From Gulosibacter hominis (lineage in GTDB: Bacteria > Actinomycetota > Actinomycetes > Actinomycetales > Microbacteriaceae), in NCBI RefSeq assembly GCF_904842695.1, contig NZ_CAJGWQ010000003.1, positions 1 to 64,000 of the forward strand: a DNA stretch of 64,000 nt. The letters are read 5' to 3'. The notes beneath the pieces are model-generated. The model was not told the origin of the DNA. It was given only the letters and a program-made list of their open reading frames with translations, and did not search any database. Below, piece after piece: positions 16,024 to 24,692 of this stretch. The position numbers and the translations under genes are program-made. The number at the start of each line of letters is the position of its first letter. Position 1 is the stretch's first letter.

Positions 16024-17466
16024 ATGTCGGCAGCAAAGTTCATGGAACGTAAACACCGGATTGTCGTTATCGGCGGTGGCCCCGGCGGCTACGAAGCCGC
16101 CCTGGCAGGCGCCCAGCTGGGTGCCGATGTCACCATCGTCGAAGCATCAGGAATGGGCGGCTCGGCTGTGCTCACCGATGTGGTGCCCTCAAAAGCACTC
16201 ATCGCCTCGGCCGAAGCAGCCACCGCGATCAGCGACGCGGAGGAGCTCGGCGTGCAGTTCTACGTGCGCGACGACCACAACAACCCGCGCAGCAGCGAAG
16301 TGACCGTCAACCTCTCCAAGCTCAACCAGCGCATCCTGCGCCTGGCACAAAACCAATCGGATGACATGCGCCGCAACCTCAAAGACCACGGCGTGCGCAT
16401 TATCGAGGGCTACGGGCGCCTCGACCACGGCGGCGTTGCGGTAGCAACCTCGCCTGGCGGCACCGACTTCGACCGCCTCGAATATGACTACCTGGTTGTC
16501 GCGGTGGGTGCCTCGCCCCGCGAACTCGACTCGGCAAAGCCCGATGGCGAGCGCATCCTCACCTGGAAGCAGCTCTACAACCTCAGCACCCTGCCCGAGC
16601 ACCTAATCGTGGTCGGTTCGGGTGTCACCGGCGCCGAATTCGCATCCGCCTACCGCGCCCTCGGATCGGAAGTGACGCTGATCTCATCACGCGACCGCGT
16701 GCTGCCCGGCGAAGACACCGACGCCGCCGATGTGATCGAGGAAGTGTTCAAGCGCGGCGGCATGAACGTGCTCTCGCGCACCCGTGCCGAATCGGTGGTG
16801 CGCGACGGCGATGAGGTGGTGGCGACGCTTTCAGACGGCACCGAAGTGCGTGGCTCGCACTGCCTGATGGCCGTCGGTTCGATTCCCAACACGGCCGGGC
16901 TCGGTCTTGAGGATGCGGGAGTTGAGCTGACCGAATCGGGACACATCCGGGTCAACCGCGTGGCGCGCACCAGCGTGCCGAATATTTACGCGGCCGGTGA
17001 CTGCACATCATTCTTCCCGCTCGCATCCGTGGCGTCAGCCCAGGGGCGCACCGCGGTGTTCCACGCCCTCGGTGACCAGGTGCGACCGATCGGGCTGCGG
17101 AACGTGGCCTCGAACATCTTCACCTACCCTGAAATTGCCACCGTTGGTTGGCAGCAAAAAGACATCGAAGAGGGCACCCGCGAGGGCCGCGTCTACAAGA
17201 TTGACCTGGCCAGTAACCCGCGCGCCAAGATGCAGGGCTTCCGCGACGGCTTCGTCAAGCTGATCGCCGGCAACAACCTCGGCACCATCATCGGTGGTGT
17301 GATTGTGGCGCCGCGCGCATCCGAACTGGTGTTGGCGCTGTCGATTGCGATCGAGCAGCGCTTGACCGTTGACGAATTTGCGAGCTCGTGGGCTGTGTAC
17401 CCGTCACTATCCGGGTCGATTGTGGATGCATCCCGGGCCATGCACGTGGTCGACCGCAACGCTTAG
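16024..17466 (+). CDS. lpdA: NAD(P)H-quinone dehydrogenase of the LpdA flavoprotein family
   Basis: 480 residues from the chosen ATG. Two-dinucleotide-binding-domain flavoprotein, FAD motif VVIGGGPGGYEAALAGA near residues 15-31 and NAD motif VVGSGVTGAEFASAY near 198-212. Dihydrolipoamide dehydrogenases have CxxxxC after the FAD motif, but here the place reads GGSAVLTDVVPSK, so the redox disulfide is missing. That is the hallmark of the mycobacterial LpdA (Rv3303c) quinone-reductase subgroup; PDGERILTW and YPSLSGSI also match it. Starts at 16015, 16024 and 16042 are all possible and none has a strong binding site. Overall identification is firm. Confidence 0.9.
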   Translation: MSAAKFMERKHRIVVIGGGPGGYEAALAGAQLGADVTIVEASGMGGSAVLTDVVPSKALIASAEAATAISDAEELGVQFYVRDDHNNPRSSEVTVNLSKLNQRILRLAQNQSDDMRRNLKDHGVRIIEGYGRLDHGGVAVATSPGGTDFDRLEYDYLVVAVGASPRELDSAKPDGERILTWKQLYNLSTLPEHLIVVGSGVTGAEFASAYRALGSEVTLISSRDRVLPGEDTDAADVIEEVFKRGGMNVLSRTRAESVVRDGDEVVATLSDGTEVRGSHCLMAVGSIPNTAGLGLEDAGVELTESGHIRVNRVARTSVPNIYAAGDCTSFFPLASVASAQGRTAVFHALGDQVRPIGLRNVASNIFTYPEIATVGWQQKDIEEGTREGRVYKIDLASNPRAKMQGFRDGFVKLIAGNNLGTIIGGVIVAPRASELVLALSIAIEQRLTVDEFASSWAVYPSLSGSIVDASRAMHVVDRNA

Positions 17467-17472
17467 CACCCC

Positions 17473-17533
17473 GGCTGGTTGCGCTGATTGGCCTGCTGAC
17501 ACCATTCAGCAGGTAATCAGCGCATTCCCAGCC
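17473..17533. terminator. Long interrupted hairpin after lpdA
   Basis: GGCTGG...TGCGCTGATT...CCTGCTGA (17473-17499) pairs with TCAGCAGG...AATCAGCGCA...CCAGCC (17506-17533), giving a stem of about 24 paired bases with small bulges and a six-base loop. It probably ends lpdA transcription just before the next promoter. Confidence 0.65.
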
Positions 17534-17560
17534 ACAAATTAAGTGAACGGTGTTTATAAT
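17532..17560 (+). promoter_or_regulatory. Promoter for the class-III aminotransferase gene
   Basis: A perfect TATAAT -10 box at 17555-17560, rare in this GC-rich DNA. A weak -35 (about 17532-17537) lies 17 bases upstream. The leader to the start codon at 17678 is about 110 bases and ends in a GAGGAACTC ribosome binding site. Confidence 0.6.
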
Positions 17561-17677
17561 CGTTTGAGTGGCCGGTTGCGGTCACGCCTGTCGCCGACGC
17601 CAGGCCGGTCGGATCGACACGAAACGAATCAAATTCGAATCTTTTAGCCGCAGGCCGGGCATGAAAGAGGAACTCTT

Positions 17678-19060
17678 ATGGGTACCCCAATCAACGTCGA
17701 ACGCATCGAAGAACTGATCAAGGTCGAGGAAGAGAAGCTCAACGCCGCAACGCAGAAGTCGAAGGAATTCTACGAGGCTGCGCAGAAGCACCTCTCGGGC
17801 GGTGTCGCATCGTCGTACCAGCTCCACGAGCCGTGGCCCATCTACGTCGAAAAGGGTGAAGGCCCCCGCATCTGGGACGTCGACGGCAACGAATACTACG
17901 ACTTCCACAACGGCTTCGGCTCGATGGTGCAGGGTCACGCACACCCCGCCATCGGTAAAGCCGTCAGCGACCGTTACCCCATGGGTACGCACTTCGCCGC
18001 TCCCACCGAGGACGCCATCGTCGTCGGTGACGAGCTCGCCCGCCGCTGGGGCCTGCCGAAGTGGCGCTACACCAACTCGGGTTCGGAATCGACCATGGAC
18101 GCGATCCGTATCGCCCGTGCCTACACCGGTCGCGACACCGTGATGAAGATCTTCGGTTCGTACCACGGTCACCACGACACCGTCATGGTTGACATCGGAT
18201 GGATCCCCGAGCAGGAGATCGGCCCCCGCGACAACTACAAGTCGATCCCTTACGGCGCCGGTGTGCCCCAGGCAACCGTCGACATGACCGTTGCTGTGCC
18301 GTTCAACGACGCAGACACCATGGAGAAGCGCATCGAGGCCCTCAAGGCTGAAGGTCGCCTCCCCGCCTGTGTGATCATGGAAGCCGCCATGATGAACCTC
18401 GGTGTGGTGCTGCCCGAGCCCGGTTACCTCGAGCGTGTGCGCGAGATCACCAAGAAGCACGGCATCGTCCTCATCTTCGACGAGGTGAAGACCGGTCTGT
18501 GCATCGCTCCCGGTGGCGCAACCGAGAAGTTCGGTGTGAAGCCCGACATGGTGACCCTCGCCAAGGCCCTCGGTGGCGGTCTGCCCGCAGGTGCCATCGG
18601 TATGAGCGAAGAAGTTGCCGAGGTTGTTGAGAACGGTTCGGTGTACCAGGTGGGTACCTACAACGGTAACCCGCTGACCCTCGCCGCTGCTCGCGCTTCG
18701 CTGCTCGACGTGCTCACCGACGACGCATACGCACACCTCGCTCACCTGAACGACCGCATCCTCGCTGGCTGCAACGATGTCATCAAGCGCTACGACCTGA
18801 TCGCCTACACCGTGGGTATCGGTTCGAAGGGCTGCGTGGTGTTCTCGGACAACAAGGTTGTCGACTACGAGTCGTACATGGAAAACGCCCGCACCGGTGG
18901 CCCCCTGGCCGACCTCGCATGGGTGTGGAACATGAACCACGGCATCTTCATGACCCCGGGTCGTGAGGAAGAGTGGACCCTCTCGGTTACCCACGACGAC
19001 GCCGCAATCGACGCCTACGTCGAGGCCTTCGACTCGCTCGCAGCTGCTCTGCGCGCGTAG
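17678..19060 (+). CDS. Class-III PLP aminotransferase, glutamate-1-semialdehyde aminomutase-like
   Basis: 460 residues. PLP enzyme of the ornithine/GSA aminotransferase fold. Visible features are SGSES (134-138, phosphate binding), SYHGHHD (161-167), the cofactor aspartate in IFDEV (268) and the PLP lysine in TLAKALGGG (296). An N-terminal helix of about 40 residues precedes the usual fold. Codons are very uniform and GC-rich, as in highly expressed genes, and the gene stands alone between a strong promoter and a strong terminator. It is not beside heme genes, so it is probably not the heme enzyme HemL. Substrate unknown. Confidence 0.85.
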   Translation: MGTPINVERIEELIKVEEEKLNAATQKSKEFYEAAQKHLSGGVASSYQLHEPWPIYVEKGEGPRIWDVDGNEYYDFHNGFGSMVQGHAHPAIGKAVSDRYPMGTHFAAPTEDAIVVGDELARRWGLPKWRYTNSGSESTMDAIRIARAYTGRDTVMKIFGSYHGHHDTVMVDIGWIPEQEIGPRDNYKSIPYGAGVPQATVDMTVAVPFNDADTMEKRIEALKAEGRLPACVIMEAAMMNLGVVLPEPGYLERVREITKKHGIVLIFDEVKTGLCIAPGGATEKFGVKPDMVTLAKALGGGLPAGAIGMSEEVAEVVENGSVYQVGTYNGNPLTLAAARASLLDVLTDDAYAHLAHLNDRILAGCNDVIKRYDLIAYTVGIGSKGCVVFSDNKVVDYESYMENARTGGPLADLAWVWNMNHGIFMTPGREEEWTLSVTHDDAAIDAYVEAFDSLAAALRA

Positions 19061-19078
19061 TTCTCGCCTCTTCGCAGC

Positions 19079-19107
19079 GACCCCGCCGGATGCTTGCCGG
19101 CGGGGTC
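19079..19107 (+). terminator. Terminator hairpin of the aminotransferase gene
   Basis: Perfect 11-bp stem GACCCCGCCGG / CCGGCGGGGTC with a seven-base loop, 18 bases after the stop codon. No T-run follows. Confidence 0.75.
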
Positions 19108-19177
19108 GTCCGCGTTTCCGGCGCAGCGGGGCGCCGCGCGCGCTGCGCGCCCCGCTGCGCCCCGCCGCCTTCCTTCG

Positions 19178-19239
19178 GGTACACCGCAAATGTCGGGGTA
19201 CACCGCTATAGCGGTGGCTTTGGCTGTTTGCGGTGTACC
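19178..19239. repeat. Nested palindromic repeat, copy 1 (3' side of the AbiEi/DUF559 gene)
   Basis: Outer arms GGTACACCGCAAA (19178-19190) and TTTGCGGTGTACC (19227-19239) are perfect. Inside lies the 14-base palindrome ACCGCTATAGCGGT (19202-19215). The part ACACCG-TAT-GCGGTGGCTTT recurs at about 20373-20394 on the other side of the gene. Confidence 0.75.
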
Positions 19240-19256
19240 TGAGCGAGCGGCCACCT

Positions 19257-20228
19257 TCACAACAGCTCGAATAATGAGCGCCAGTCTGGTGGCTTGACCC
19301 GTTTCACCGGCTCGAGGCGAATAAATCCGCGAGGCGGCGGCGCAGATGCTGCGCTTTCAAGTTGTCTACGCAGCCGCCTGAGTAGCCCGGCTGGTTGCTG
19401 CAAATCAACCCAGTTCCAGCGCACCACATCCCATCCAAGTTCGCGAAGCCGTGTTTCGCGTTGCTTTTCAGCCATGATCATCGAAGCCGCAGCCTCACTC
19501 GATCCGGCGATGCGGTCATATTTAATGCGGCCATCGAATTCGCCGAGCACTCCGAGCTCGGTGCCGAAATCACATCGGGCAACAAAATTGCCATCAGTGT
19601 CGAACACGGAAACCTGCTCGAGGCGCAGCGGCACATCATGCTGAATGAAGATGTACCTGCTCCACGACTCGGCAAAACTCTCGGCTCGTTCAGAAGCATG
19701 CGCTTCAACCCAACGCAGCAACCTTCGCTGTCGTCGGGGCTCACTGAGATGTTCAAGGCTGGCGCCCTGCCGCAGGGCTGCGTCGGCTGCGGCAAGGAGC
19801 TCGTGTGGTCGAACCAGGCTCGCGAGATCTTGAATTGTTCGCTTTAGCGTGGTTACGGGGAGTTGTTGCACAGAGGTAATGTCTTCCGGGCGCAGCTCAG
19901 CGCGGCTGACCATCACGGACGGTCGCCGCGAACCAGGGTTTTTGCGGGTCACAGTGATGGGGCCGCGCAATCGTGATGCAAGCATCGGGAGCCCATGAAG
20001 TGCTGCGGCACTAATTCCGCTAAGTGTTGACTTCGAGCTGCGGCTGGCAAACCCAAATGCGCGGGCGACGTGATGGATTTCAGTGGTGATCTGCTGCGCA
20101 TCTGCGGGGTTTGACTCTAGGTAGGTGCCGTGGTGCACGCGGGTGAGTTCGCCGCGGTGGAGCCGCTGCTGAATCTCAAGGCGGAACGGGCTGTCGGGCG
20201 GAATCTCTGAGGCCAAATGTAACTGCAT
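19257..20228 (-). CDS. AbiEi-antitoxin-like wHTH plus DUF559 (Vsr/PD-(D/E)XK-like) protein, paralog A
   Basis: 323 residues from an ATG at 20228; the longer frame to 20360 looks non-coding. The N-terminus resembles the winged helix of AbiEi-type proteins (RGELTRVHHGTYLE), followed by a middle region TTLKRTIQDLASLVRPHELL. The C-terminus resembles a DUF559 nuclease core, GEFDGRIKYDR then MAEKQRETRLRELGWDVVRW, in which D and ExK could be catalytic. A full-length paralog lies at 41448-42422. No AbiEii toxin gene is adjacent, so a classical type IV toxin-antitoxin pair is not supported. Function unknown. Confidence 0.75.
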   Translation of the reverse strand: MQLHLASEIPPDSPFRLEIQQRLHRGELTRVHHGTYLESNPADAQQITTEIHHVARAFGFASRSSKSTLSGISAAALHGLPMLASRLRGPITVTRKNPGSRRPSVMVSRAELRPEDITSVQQLPVTTLKRTIQDLASLVRPHELLAAADAALRQGASLEHLSEPRRQRRLLRWVEAHASERAESFAESWSRYIFIQHDVPLRLEQVSVFDTDGNFVARCDFGTELGVLGEFDGRIKYDRIAGSSEAAASMIMAEKQRETRLRELGWDVVRWNWVDLQQPAGLLRRLRRQLESAASAPPPRGFIRLEPVKRVKPPDWRSLFELL

Positions 20229-20351
20229 GTTGCCAGCCAAGCGGACACTGGCGAGTTTGGGTGGTGCTCCAGGGCTTGCTGTGGAAAACCGGTGGCGGCG
20301 GCACCTGTGGAAAACTGCGCTCGCGGTTGCGGCTCGACTTGCGGGCTTGCC

Positions 20352-20400
20352 GTACACCACAATCGCTCAGAGACACCGGTATTGCGGTGGCTTTCGAGAG
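20352..20400. repeat. Diverged copy 2 of the nested palindromic repeat (5' side of the same gene)
   Basis: GTACACC at 20352-20358 followed by ACACCGGTATTGCGGTGGCTTT (about 20373-20394) matches the inner half of copy 1 in the same orientation. Downstream (20401-20500) GGTGGCTTTGAGGATGCG and GCGGTGGGCGGCAACG each occur twice as direct repeats. Confidence 0.55.
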
Positions 20401-20511
20401 TTTCGGTGGCTTTGAGGATGCGGTGGGCGGCAACGCTGCGGTGGGCGGCAACGCGCGGGACCGTGTTGGTGGCAGGGAAGCCGCTGCGGTGGCTTTGAGG
20501 ATGCGTTGATC

Positions 20512-20553
20512 TGCCTCGCCCGGCGCGGAGACCGGGTCTCGCCGGGCGAGGCA
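20512..20553 (-). terminator. Terminator hairpin of the ABC-2 exporter operon
   Basis: 14-bp perfect arms TGCCTCGCCCGGCG (20512-20525) and CGCCGGGCGAGGCA (20540-20553), with an inner GAGACC/GGTCTC pair. It starts five bases after the permease stop codon. Confidence 0.75.
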
Positions 20554-20557
20554 GAAA

Positions 20558-21412
20558 CTAGTTGAGCGTCACGTGTTTATTCCACGACCGGTGCGAGAGC
20601 AGCAGGCATGCTGCCAGCACAACAAACATTCCGAGGAACACGCCAAGCGGCATCACTTCGCGATCGACATTGTTGACGAGATCATTGATCGGGCTGTAGG
20701 TGATGACTTCGGGGGTGTTACCGGATGCAAGCGGTGCGAAATCAAAGCCGAGCGGAACCGCCAGGATGCAGACGAACCCGATAACTTGCCCGGCGATCCA
20801 GACGCTGATGGCTGCGATCACTGGCCCGCCAAAGCCCATGCGCCCAAGCCTGCCGGCACTGCCAATAGTGGCGGCAAAGGCGTAGTACACCGGCCATTCG
20901 AAAAACAGCGCGAGCAGCAGCAGCGGGACAACGACGCCAATCAGCACTGGCATTGGCACGGAGGCGCTGGCTGCCTGGACTAGCGCTCCCATCATGGCGA
21001 ACGGGTTTGGCTCACTGATTCCCATTGCTTCGGCGGCGGGTGTGTTGGCCAGGCTGAACCATGTCAAGCAGAACAGCAGGAAGGTGACTGCGAGCGTGAT
21101 AGCGGTGGCGATCGTAGCCCACAGCAGTTTGGTCCAGAAAATCGTTGATCCTTTTACGGGGATCGAGTGGGTGAGATACCCGTTTGCTTGAAAGCTTGAG
21201 CGCCAGAAATCTACGGCAAGAATGATCTGTACAGCTGGGATGATGGCCATCAGCGGAAGCAGGGTGAGTAGTACGCCAAATCCGTCGAGCACTGGTATGC
21301 GCAGCATCATCAGGATGCATCCGAGCACTATTGATGCTGTGGCTGCGCCGAGCACAGTGGCGAGGATGCCGCGGGTGCGAATGAATTCGTGTTTGAGCAG
21401 CTTGGTAATCAT
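20558..21412 (-). CDS. ABC-2 type membrane permease
   Basis: 284 residues with about six hydrophobic segments (near 15-40, 45-70, 90-120, 150-175, 185-210 and 245-275). It opens with KLLKHEFIRTRGILATVL, typical of ABC-2 export subunits. Its start overlaps the end of the ATPase gene by four bases, so both are translated together. It is the last gene of the operon GntR-ATPase-permease. This layout resembles YtrA-type regulated ABC systems, which often respond to cell-envelope antibiotics. The substrate is unknown. Confidence 0.85.
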   Translation of the reverse strand: MITKLLKHEFIRTRGILATVLGAATASIVLGCILMMLRIPVLDGFGVLLTLLPLMAIIPAVQIILAVDFWRSSFQANGYLTHSIPVKGSTIFWTKLLWATIATAITLAVTFLLFCLTWFSLANTPAAEAMGISEPNPFAMMGALVQAASASVPMPVLIGVVVPLLLLALFFEWPVYYAFAATIGSAGRLGRMGFGGPVIAAISVWIAGQVIGFVCILAVPLGFDFAPLASGNTPEVITYSPINDLVNNVDREVMPLGVFLGMFVVLAACLLLSHRSWNKHVTLN

Positions 21413-22113
21413 CGGTACACCTTCCGAAAAAGTTCGTCGATGCTGAGGCCGTGTTCGGCACGGAGATCGTCTGCGTCTCCGGTCAGCGTGACCTGGCCTT
21501 GACGCATCAATACGACAGTGTCGAGTGCGGGTTCGAGGTCGTGGATGAGGTGGGTAGACATGATGAGTAGCGAGTCGGGCTCGAGATTGCGGAGAATGCC
21601 CTCGAGAATGCCTTCGCGAGCAGCCGGGTCGATGCCGCTGATCGGCTCATCAAGTAGATAAAGTTTGGCTCGGCGTGACATGGTCAGCGCGATCTGTACT
21701 TTTTCGCGCATCCCTTTTGACATTTCGCTAAGTTTCATTGACTCGTCCATTCCGAAGAACGAAATCATGTCGTGCGCTCGACCTCGGTCGAAATCTGCGA
21801 AGAAGTCTTGATAGATCTCAAGGCAATAGCGTACGGTTAGCCCGCGAGGGAGGAACTCGCTGTCGGGCAAGAACGCCGTGACGGCTTTGGTTTCTGGTCC
21901 GGGGGTGTTGCCGAGCACCCGCACGTCACCGCGGTAGTCGGCGACAACCCCGGCAATGGTTTTCAATAGGGTCGATTTGCCGCAGCCGTTTTCGCCGAGT
22001 AGTCCGACGATGCGGCCGGCTGTGAGATCAAGGTTGACACCGTCGAGCGCGGTTGTTTTTCCGTAGTTTTTGTGGAGGTCACGAATCTGGAGGAGTGGTG
22101 CGGTCGTGTTCAT
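21409..22113 (-). CDS. ABC transporter ATP-binding protein (YtrB/CcmA-like)
   Basis: 234 residues. Walker A GLLGENGCGKSTLLK, signature-like LSEMSKGMREKVQIA, Walker B KLYLLDEPISGID and a switch histidine in MSTHLIHD are all present. The start at 22113 lies four bases after the gntR-like stop; a longer frame would overlap that regulator entirely. The signature LSEMSKGM is a common variant in export ATPases paired with GntR regulators. Together with the overlapping permease it forms an exporter. Confidence 0.88.
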   Translation of the reverse strand: MNTTAPLLQIRDLHKNYGKTTALDGVNLDLTAGRIVGLLGENGCGKSTLLKTIAGVVADYRGDVRVLGNTPGPETKAVTAFLPDSEFLPRGLTVRYCLEIYQDFFADFDRGRAHDMISFFGMDESMKLSEMSKGMREKVQIALTMSRRAKLYLLDEPISGIDPAAREGILEGILRNLEPDSLLIMSTHLIHDLEPALDTVVLMRQGQVTLTGDADDLRAEHGLSIDELFRKVYR

Positions 22114-22117
22114 GGGG

Positions 22118-22501
22118 CTATCGACTTTCGGGCTCGTCATGGTCATGGCGGTGCCAACTTTCGGTGATGAGCTGCTGTGCTTGGTCTTGGGTGAGGCCGA
22201 GGCCTCGCGCGGAGCGGATGTAGTCGTCGGCTGAGGACTGGGCGAGTTCGACGCGGATGCGTTCGATGAGTTCCGTGTTGTCGGTGATGAAACGTCCGGA
22301 AGTGCGTTCGGTTCGGCAGAGTTCACGGCGTTCGAGTTCGGTGAGTGCACGCTGAACGGTGTTGGGGTTGACCCCCAAATCGCCGGCGAGTTCGCGAACG
22401 GCGGGGATGCGGTTGCCGGGTTGCCATTCGCCGCTGACGGTTCGGCGGGTGAATTCATCGACAAGCTGCGTCCATATGGGGATGCCGGCTTCGAATTCCA
22501 C
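22118..22501 (-). CDS. GntR-family (YtrA subfamily) transcriptional repressor
   Basis: 127 residues from a GTG start at 22501 that has GAGAGGAG at a proper distance; an in-frame ATG at 22537 lies within the operator palindrome and has no binding site. The winged helix is typical: FTRRTVSGEWQPGNRIPAVR then ELAGDLGVNPNTVQRALTEL. The small C-terminal helical part, instead of a large ligand domain, places it in the YtrA group. First gene of the exporter operon, with a near-perfect palindrome directly upstream, so it most likely represses its own operon. Confidence 0.9.
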   Translation of the reverse strand: MEFEAGIPIWTQLVDEFTRRTVSGEWQPGNRIPAVRELAGDLGVNPNTVQRALTELERRELCRTERTSGRFITDNTELIERIRVELAQSSADDYIRSARGLGLTQDQAQQLITESWHRHDHDEPESR

Positions 22502-22514
22502 GTCACTCCTCTCG

Positions 22515-22552
22515 TTGTGTTGCTGTATTGAGGCCATAATACAACAACACAA
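22515..22552 (-). promoter_or_regulatory. Operator palindrome (with promoter) of the GntR-ABC operon
   Basis: Arms TTGTGTTGCTGTATT (22515-22529) and AATACAACAACACAA (22538-22552) pair in 14 of 15 positions around an eight-base centre. On the minus strand it includes TATTAT, a likely -10 box, so a bound repressor would block RNA polymerase. It ends 13 bases upstream of the GTG start. Confidence 0.75.
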
Positions 22553-22738
22553 TTTGCGGATGCAAGGGGTCCTGTTTCCATCGGCGTCAGGAAACCGCGC
22601 GACGGGTAGTGTGAAAAAAGCGCGCGGAGCGGGGCGCGAGAGGATCTCGGGCGCTGGGGTCAAGAAAAAGAGCCCTGGGACAGGCGTATGGCGCAGGCGT
22701 AGGCGCCAGGGAAAGGTGGCAGAGACGCCCCGAAAAAA

Positions 22739-22779
22739 GCGTCGCGCCCGCCGGACGCGAAATCCAGCGGGCGCGACGC
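22739..22779 (-). terminator. Rho-independent terminator of the carboxylase alpha gene
   Basis: Arms GCGTCGCGCCCGC (22739-22751) and GCGGGCGCGACGC (22767-22779) pair perfectly, and on the minus strand the stem is followed by TTTTTT. It lies 15 bases beyond the stop codon. Confidence 0.85.
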
Positions 22780-22793
22780 GCTAGGGTACAGGG

Positions 22794-24581
22794 CTACTCG
22801 TCGTCGCCCTCAATCTCGAGCAGCACGGTGCCGGCCGAAACCGTATCGCCCACGCTGCCCTGCAGGTTGCGCACCACACCGTCGCGCGGTGCGGGCATGG
22901 GCTGCTCCATCTTCATAGCCTCGAGCACACAGACAAGGTCGCCCTTCACTACGCGCTGGCCCTCTTCGACAGCGAATTTCACGATCGTCGCCTGCATCGG
23001 GGCAACCACTGCGTTCCCCGAGTCACCGGTTACAGCGCCCTGCGATTTGCGGCGCGGCGCGTGACCGGCCATTGTGCGGCCAACGCCACCGTGCTGCATC
23101 CCCGCCGAAATCACCAGCCGCTCGGGCAGTGACACCTCGATGCGCTTGTCATTTACCTCGACAACCACTTCGCGGCGCGAACCCGGCTCAACAATTTCCC
23201 CAGCCTCGCCCGACCACGGCTCAATTTCATTGACGTAATCGGTTTCGATCCAGCGCGTGTACACGTCAAAGCTGCCGTTTTCGGCGGTGAATGCCGGCTG
23301 TCGCACAACATCCCGGTGGAATGGAATCACCGTCGGCAACCCGGCCACCTCAAATTCGTCGAGCGCACGGCGCGCACGATCCAGCGCCTCCTCGCGAGTT
23401 TTGCCGGTGACGATCAGCTTGGCCAGCATCGAGTCGAACGCGCCCGACACCTGGTCGCCCTGGCGCACACCCGAATCGATGCGCACACCCGGGCCCTCGG
23501 GCGTGACAAAAGTCGTGATCTTGCCGGGCGCGGGCAGGAAACCGCGCCCCGCATCCTCGCCATTGATGCGAAACTCGAACGAGTGTCCCTCGATCTTCGG
23601 GTCGTCGTAACCGAGTTCCTCGCCCTCGGCGATGCGGAACTGCTCGCGCACCAGGTCAATTCCGGTCACCTGTTCGGTAACTGGATGCTCCACCTGCAGT
23701 CGCGTGTTCACCTCAAGAAACGCGATGGTCCCGTCACTCGACAGCAAAAACTCGCAGGTGCCGGCGCCCTGATAGCCCACCTCGCGCATGATCTTCTTGG
23801 ATGCGTCATACACCTGACGCTCCTGCTCGGCAGTGAGGAACGGCGCGGGTGCCTCTTCGACGAGCTTCTGGTTGCGGCGCTGCAGCGAACAGTCGCGGGT
23901 GGAAACCACCACGACATTGCCGTGCGCATCCGCCAGGCACTGGGTTTCGAGGTGTCGCGGACGGTCGAGGAATTTTTCGACAAAGCACTCGCCGCGCCCG
24001 AATGCGGCGACGGCCTCGCGGGTGGCCGAATCAAATGCATCCGCCACCTCGTGCTCTTCGCGCACCACTTTGAGCCCGCGCCCGCCGCCGCCGAATGCGG
24101 CCTTGATGGCCACCGGGTAGCCGACCTCGCGTGCGAATTCGATCACCTCGTCAGCAGATTTCACCGGCTCGAGGGTGCCTGGTGCGAGCGGCGCGCCGAC
24201 GCGTTCGGCCACGTGACGCGCGGTCACCTTGTCGCCGAGCGCCTCGATGGCTTCGGGGGAGGGGCCGATCCAGATGAGTCCGGCGTTCTGCACGGCGCGC
24301 GCAAACTCGGGGTTTTCGCTCAAAAATCCATAACCGGGGTGGATCGCATCGGCGCCACAGCGGCGGGCGACCGACAGGATTTTCTCGATCACGAGGTAGG
24401 TGTCGGCACTCGTTGTGCCGCGCAGCGCGTAGGCTTCGTCGGCCAGCCGCGCATGGGGTGCATCGCGGTCTTGGTCGGCGTACACGGCCACCGAGGTGAT
24501 CCCGGCGTCGCGTGCGGCGCGGATAATGCGGACTGCGATTTCACCGCGGTTGGCGATGAGCAGTTTGGTAATTCGGGCCAT
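22794..24581 (-). CDS. accA: Acetyl/propionyl-CoA carboxylase alpha subunit (biotin carboxylase plus biotin carrier)
   Basis: 595 residues. ATP-dependent biotin carboxylase (about 1-450) fused to a biotinyl domain (about 520-595). Motifs are [18 protein letters not shown] at the start, the ATP-grasp glycine loop [13 protein letters not shown], catalytic [14 protein letters not shown] and the biotinylated lysine in [10 protein letters not shown]. It makes carboxybiotin for the beta subunit encoded at 34120, feeding malonyl- and methylmalonyl-CoA synthesis. The ATG at 24581 is preferred over 24590. It stands alone on the minus strand with its own terminator. BirA, needed to biotinylate it, is encoded at 33010. 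Confidence 0.95.
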   Translation of the reverse strand: MARITKLLIANRGEIAVRIIRAARDAGITSVAVYADQDRDAPHARLADEAYALRGTTSADTYLVIEKILSVARRCGADAIHPGYGFLSENPEFARAVQNAGLIWIGPSPEAIEALGDKVTARHVAERVGAPLAPGTLEPVKSADEVIEFAREVGYPVAIKAAFGGGGRGLKVVREEHEVADAFDSATREAVAAFGRGECFVEKFLDRPRHLETQCLADAHGNVVVVSTRDCSLQRRNQKLVEEAPAPFLTAEQERQVYDASKKIMREVGYQGAGTCEFLLSSDGTIAFLEVNTRLQVEHPVTEQVTGIDLVREQFRIAEGEELGYDDPKIEGHSFEFRINGEDAGRGFLPAPGKITTFVTPEGPGVRIDSGVRQGDQVSGAFDSMLAKLIVTGKTREEALDRARRALDEFEVAGLPTVIPFHRDVVRQPAFTAENGSFDVYTRWIETDYVNEIEPWSGEAGEIVEPGSRREVVVEVNDKRIEVSLPERLVISAGMQHGGVGRTMAGHAPRRKSQGAVTGDSGNAVVAPMQATIVKFAVEEGQRVVKGDLVCVLEAMKMEQPMPAPRDGVVRNLQGSVGDTVSAGTVLLEIEGDDE

Positions 24582-24692
24582 AGTCACCAAGCCTATTCAG
24601 ACTTTCCCGGTGGGTGTTATTCAAACCACACAAAGGTGGATGCGGTCTATTGCTGAAACCTGCAAAACATTCCGGGGTGGCACGATGGTCAC

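Noticed and set aside
17582-19189. A 535-codon open frame on the minus strand opposite the aminotransferase gene
   Set aside because: It mirrors the biased codon use of the real gene, is rich in His/Val/Gly, has no family resemblance and no ribosome binding site.
19257-20228. A type IV toxin-antitoxin pair (AbiEi/AbiEii)
   Set aside because: Only the AbiEi-like winged helix is present; there is no AbiEii nucleotidyltransferase gene next to either paralog.
23316-24656. A 446-codon plus-strand frame opposite the carboxylase alpha gene
   Set aside because: A shadow of a GC-rich gene; no motifs, and the opposite strand encodes a full biotin carboxylase.
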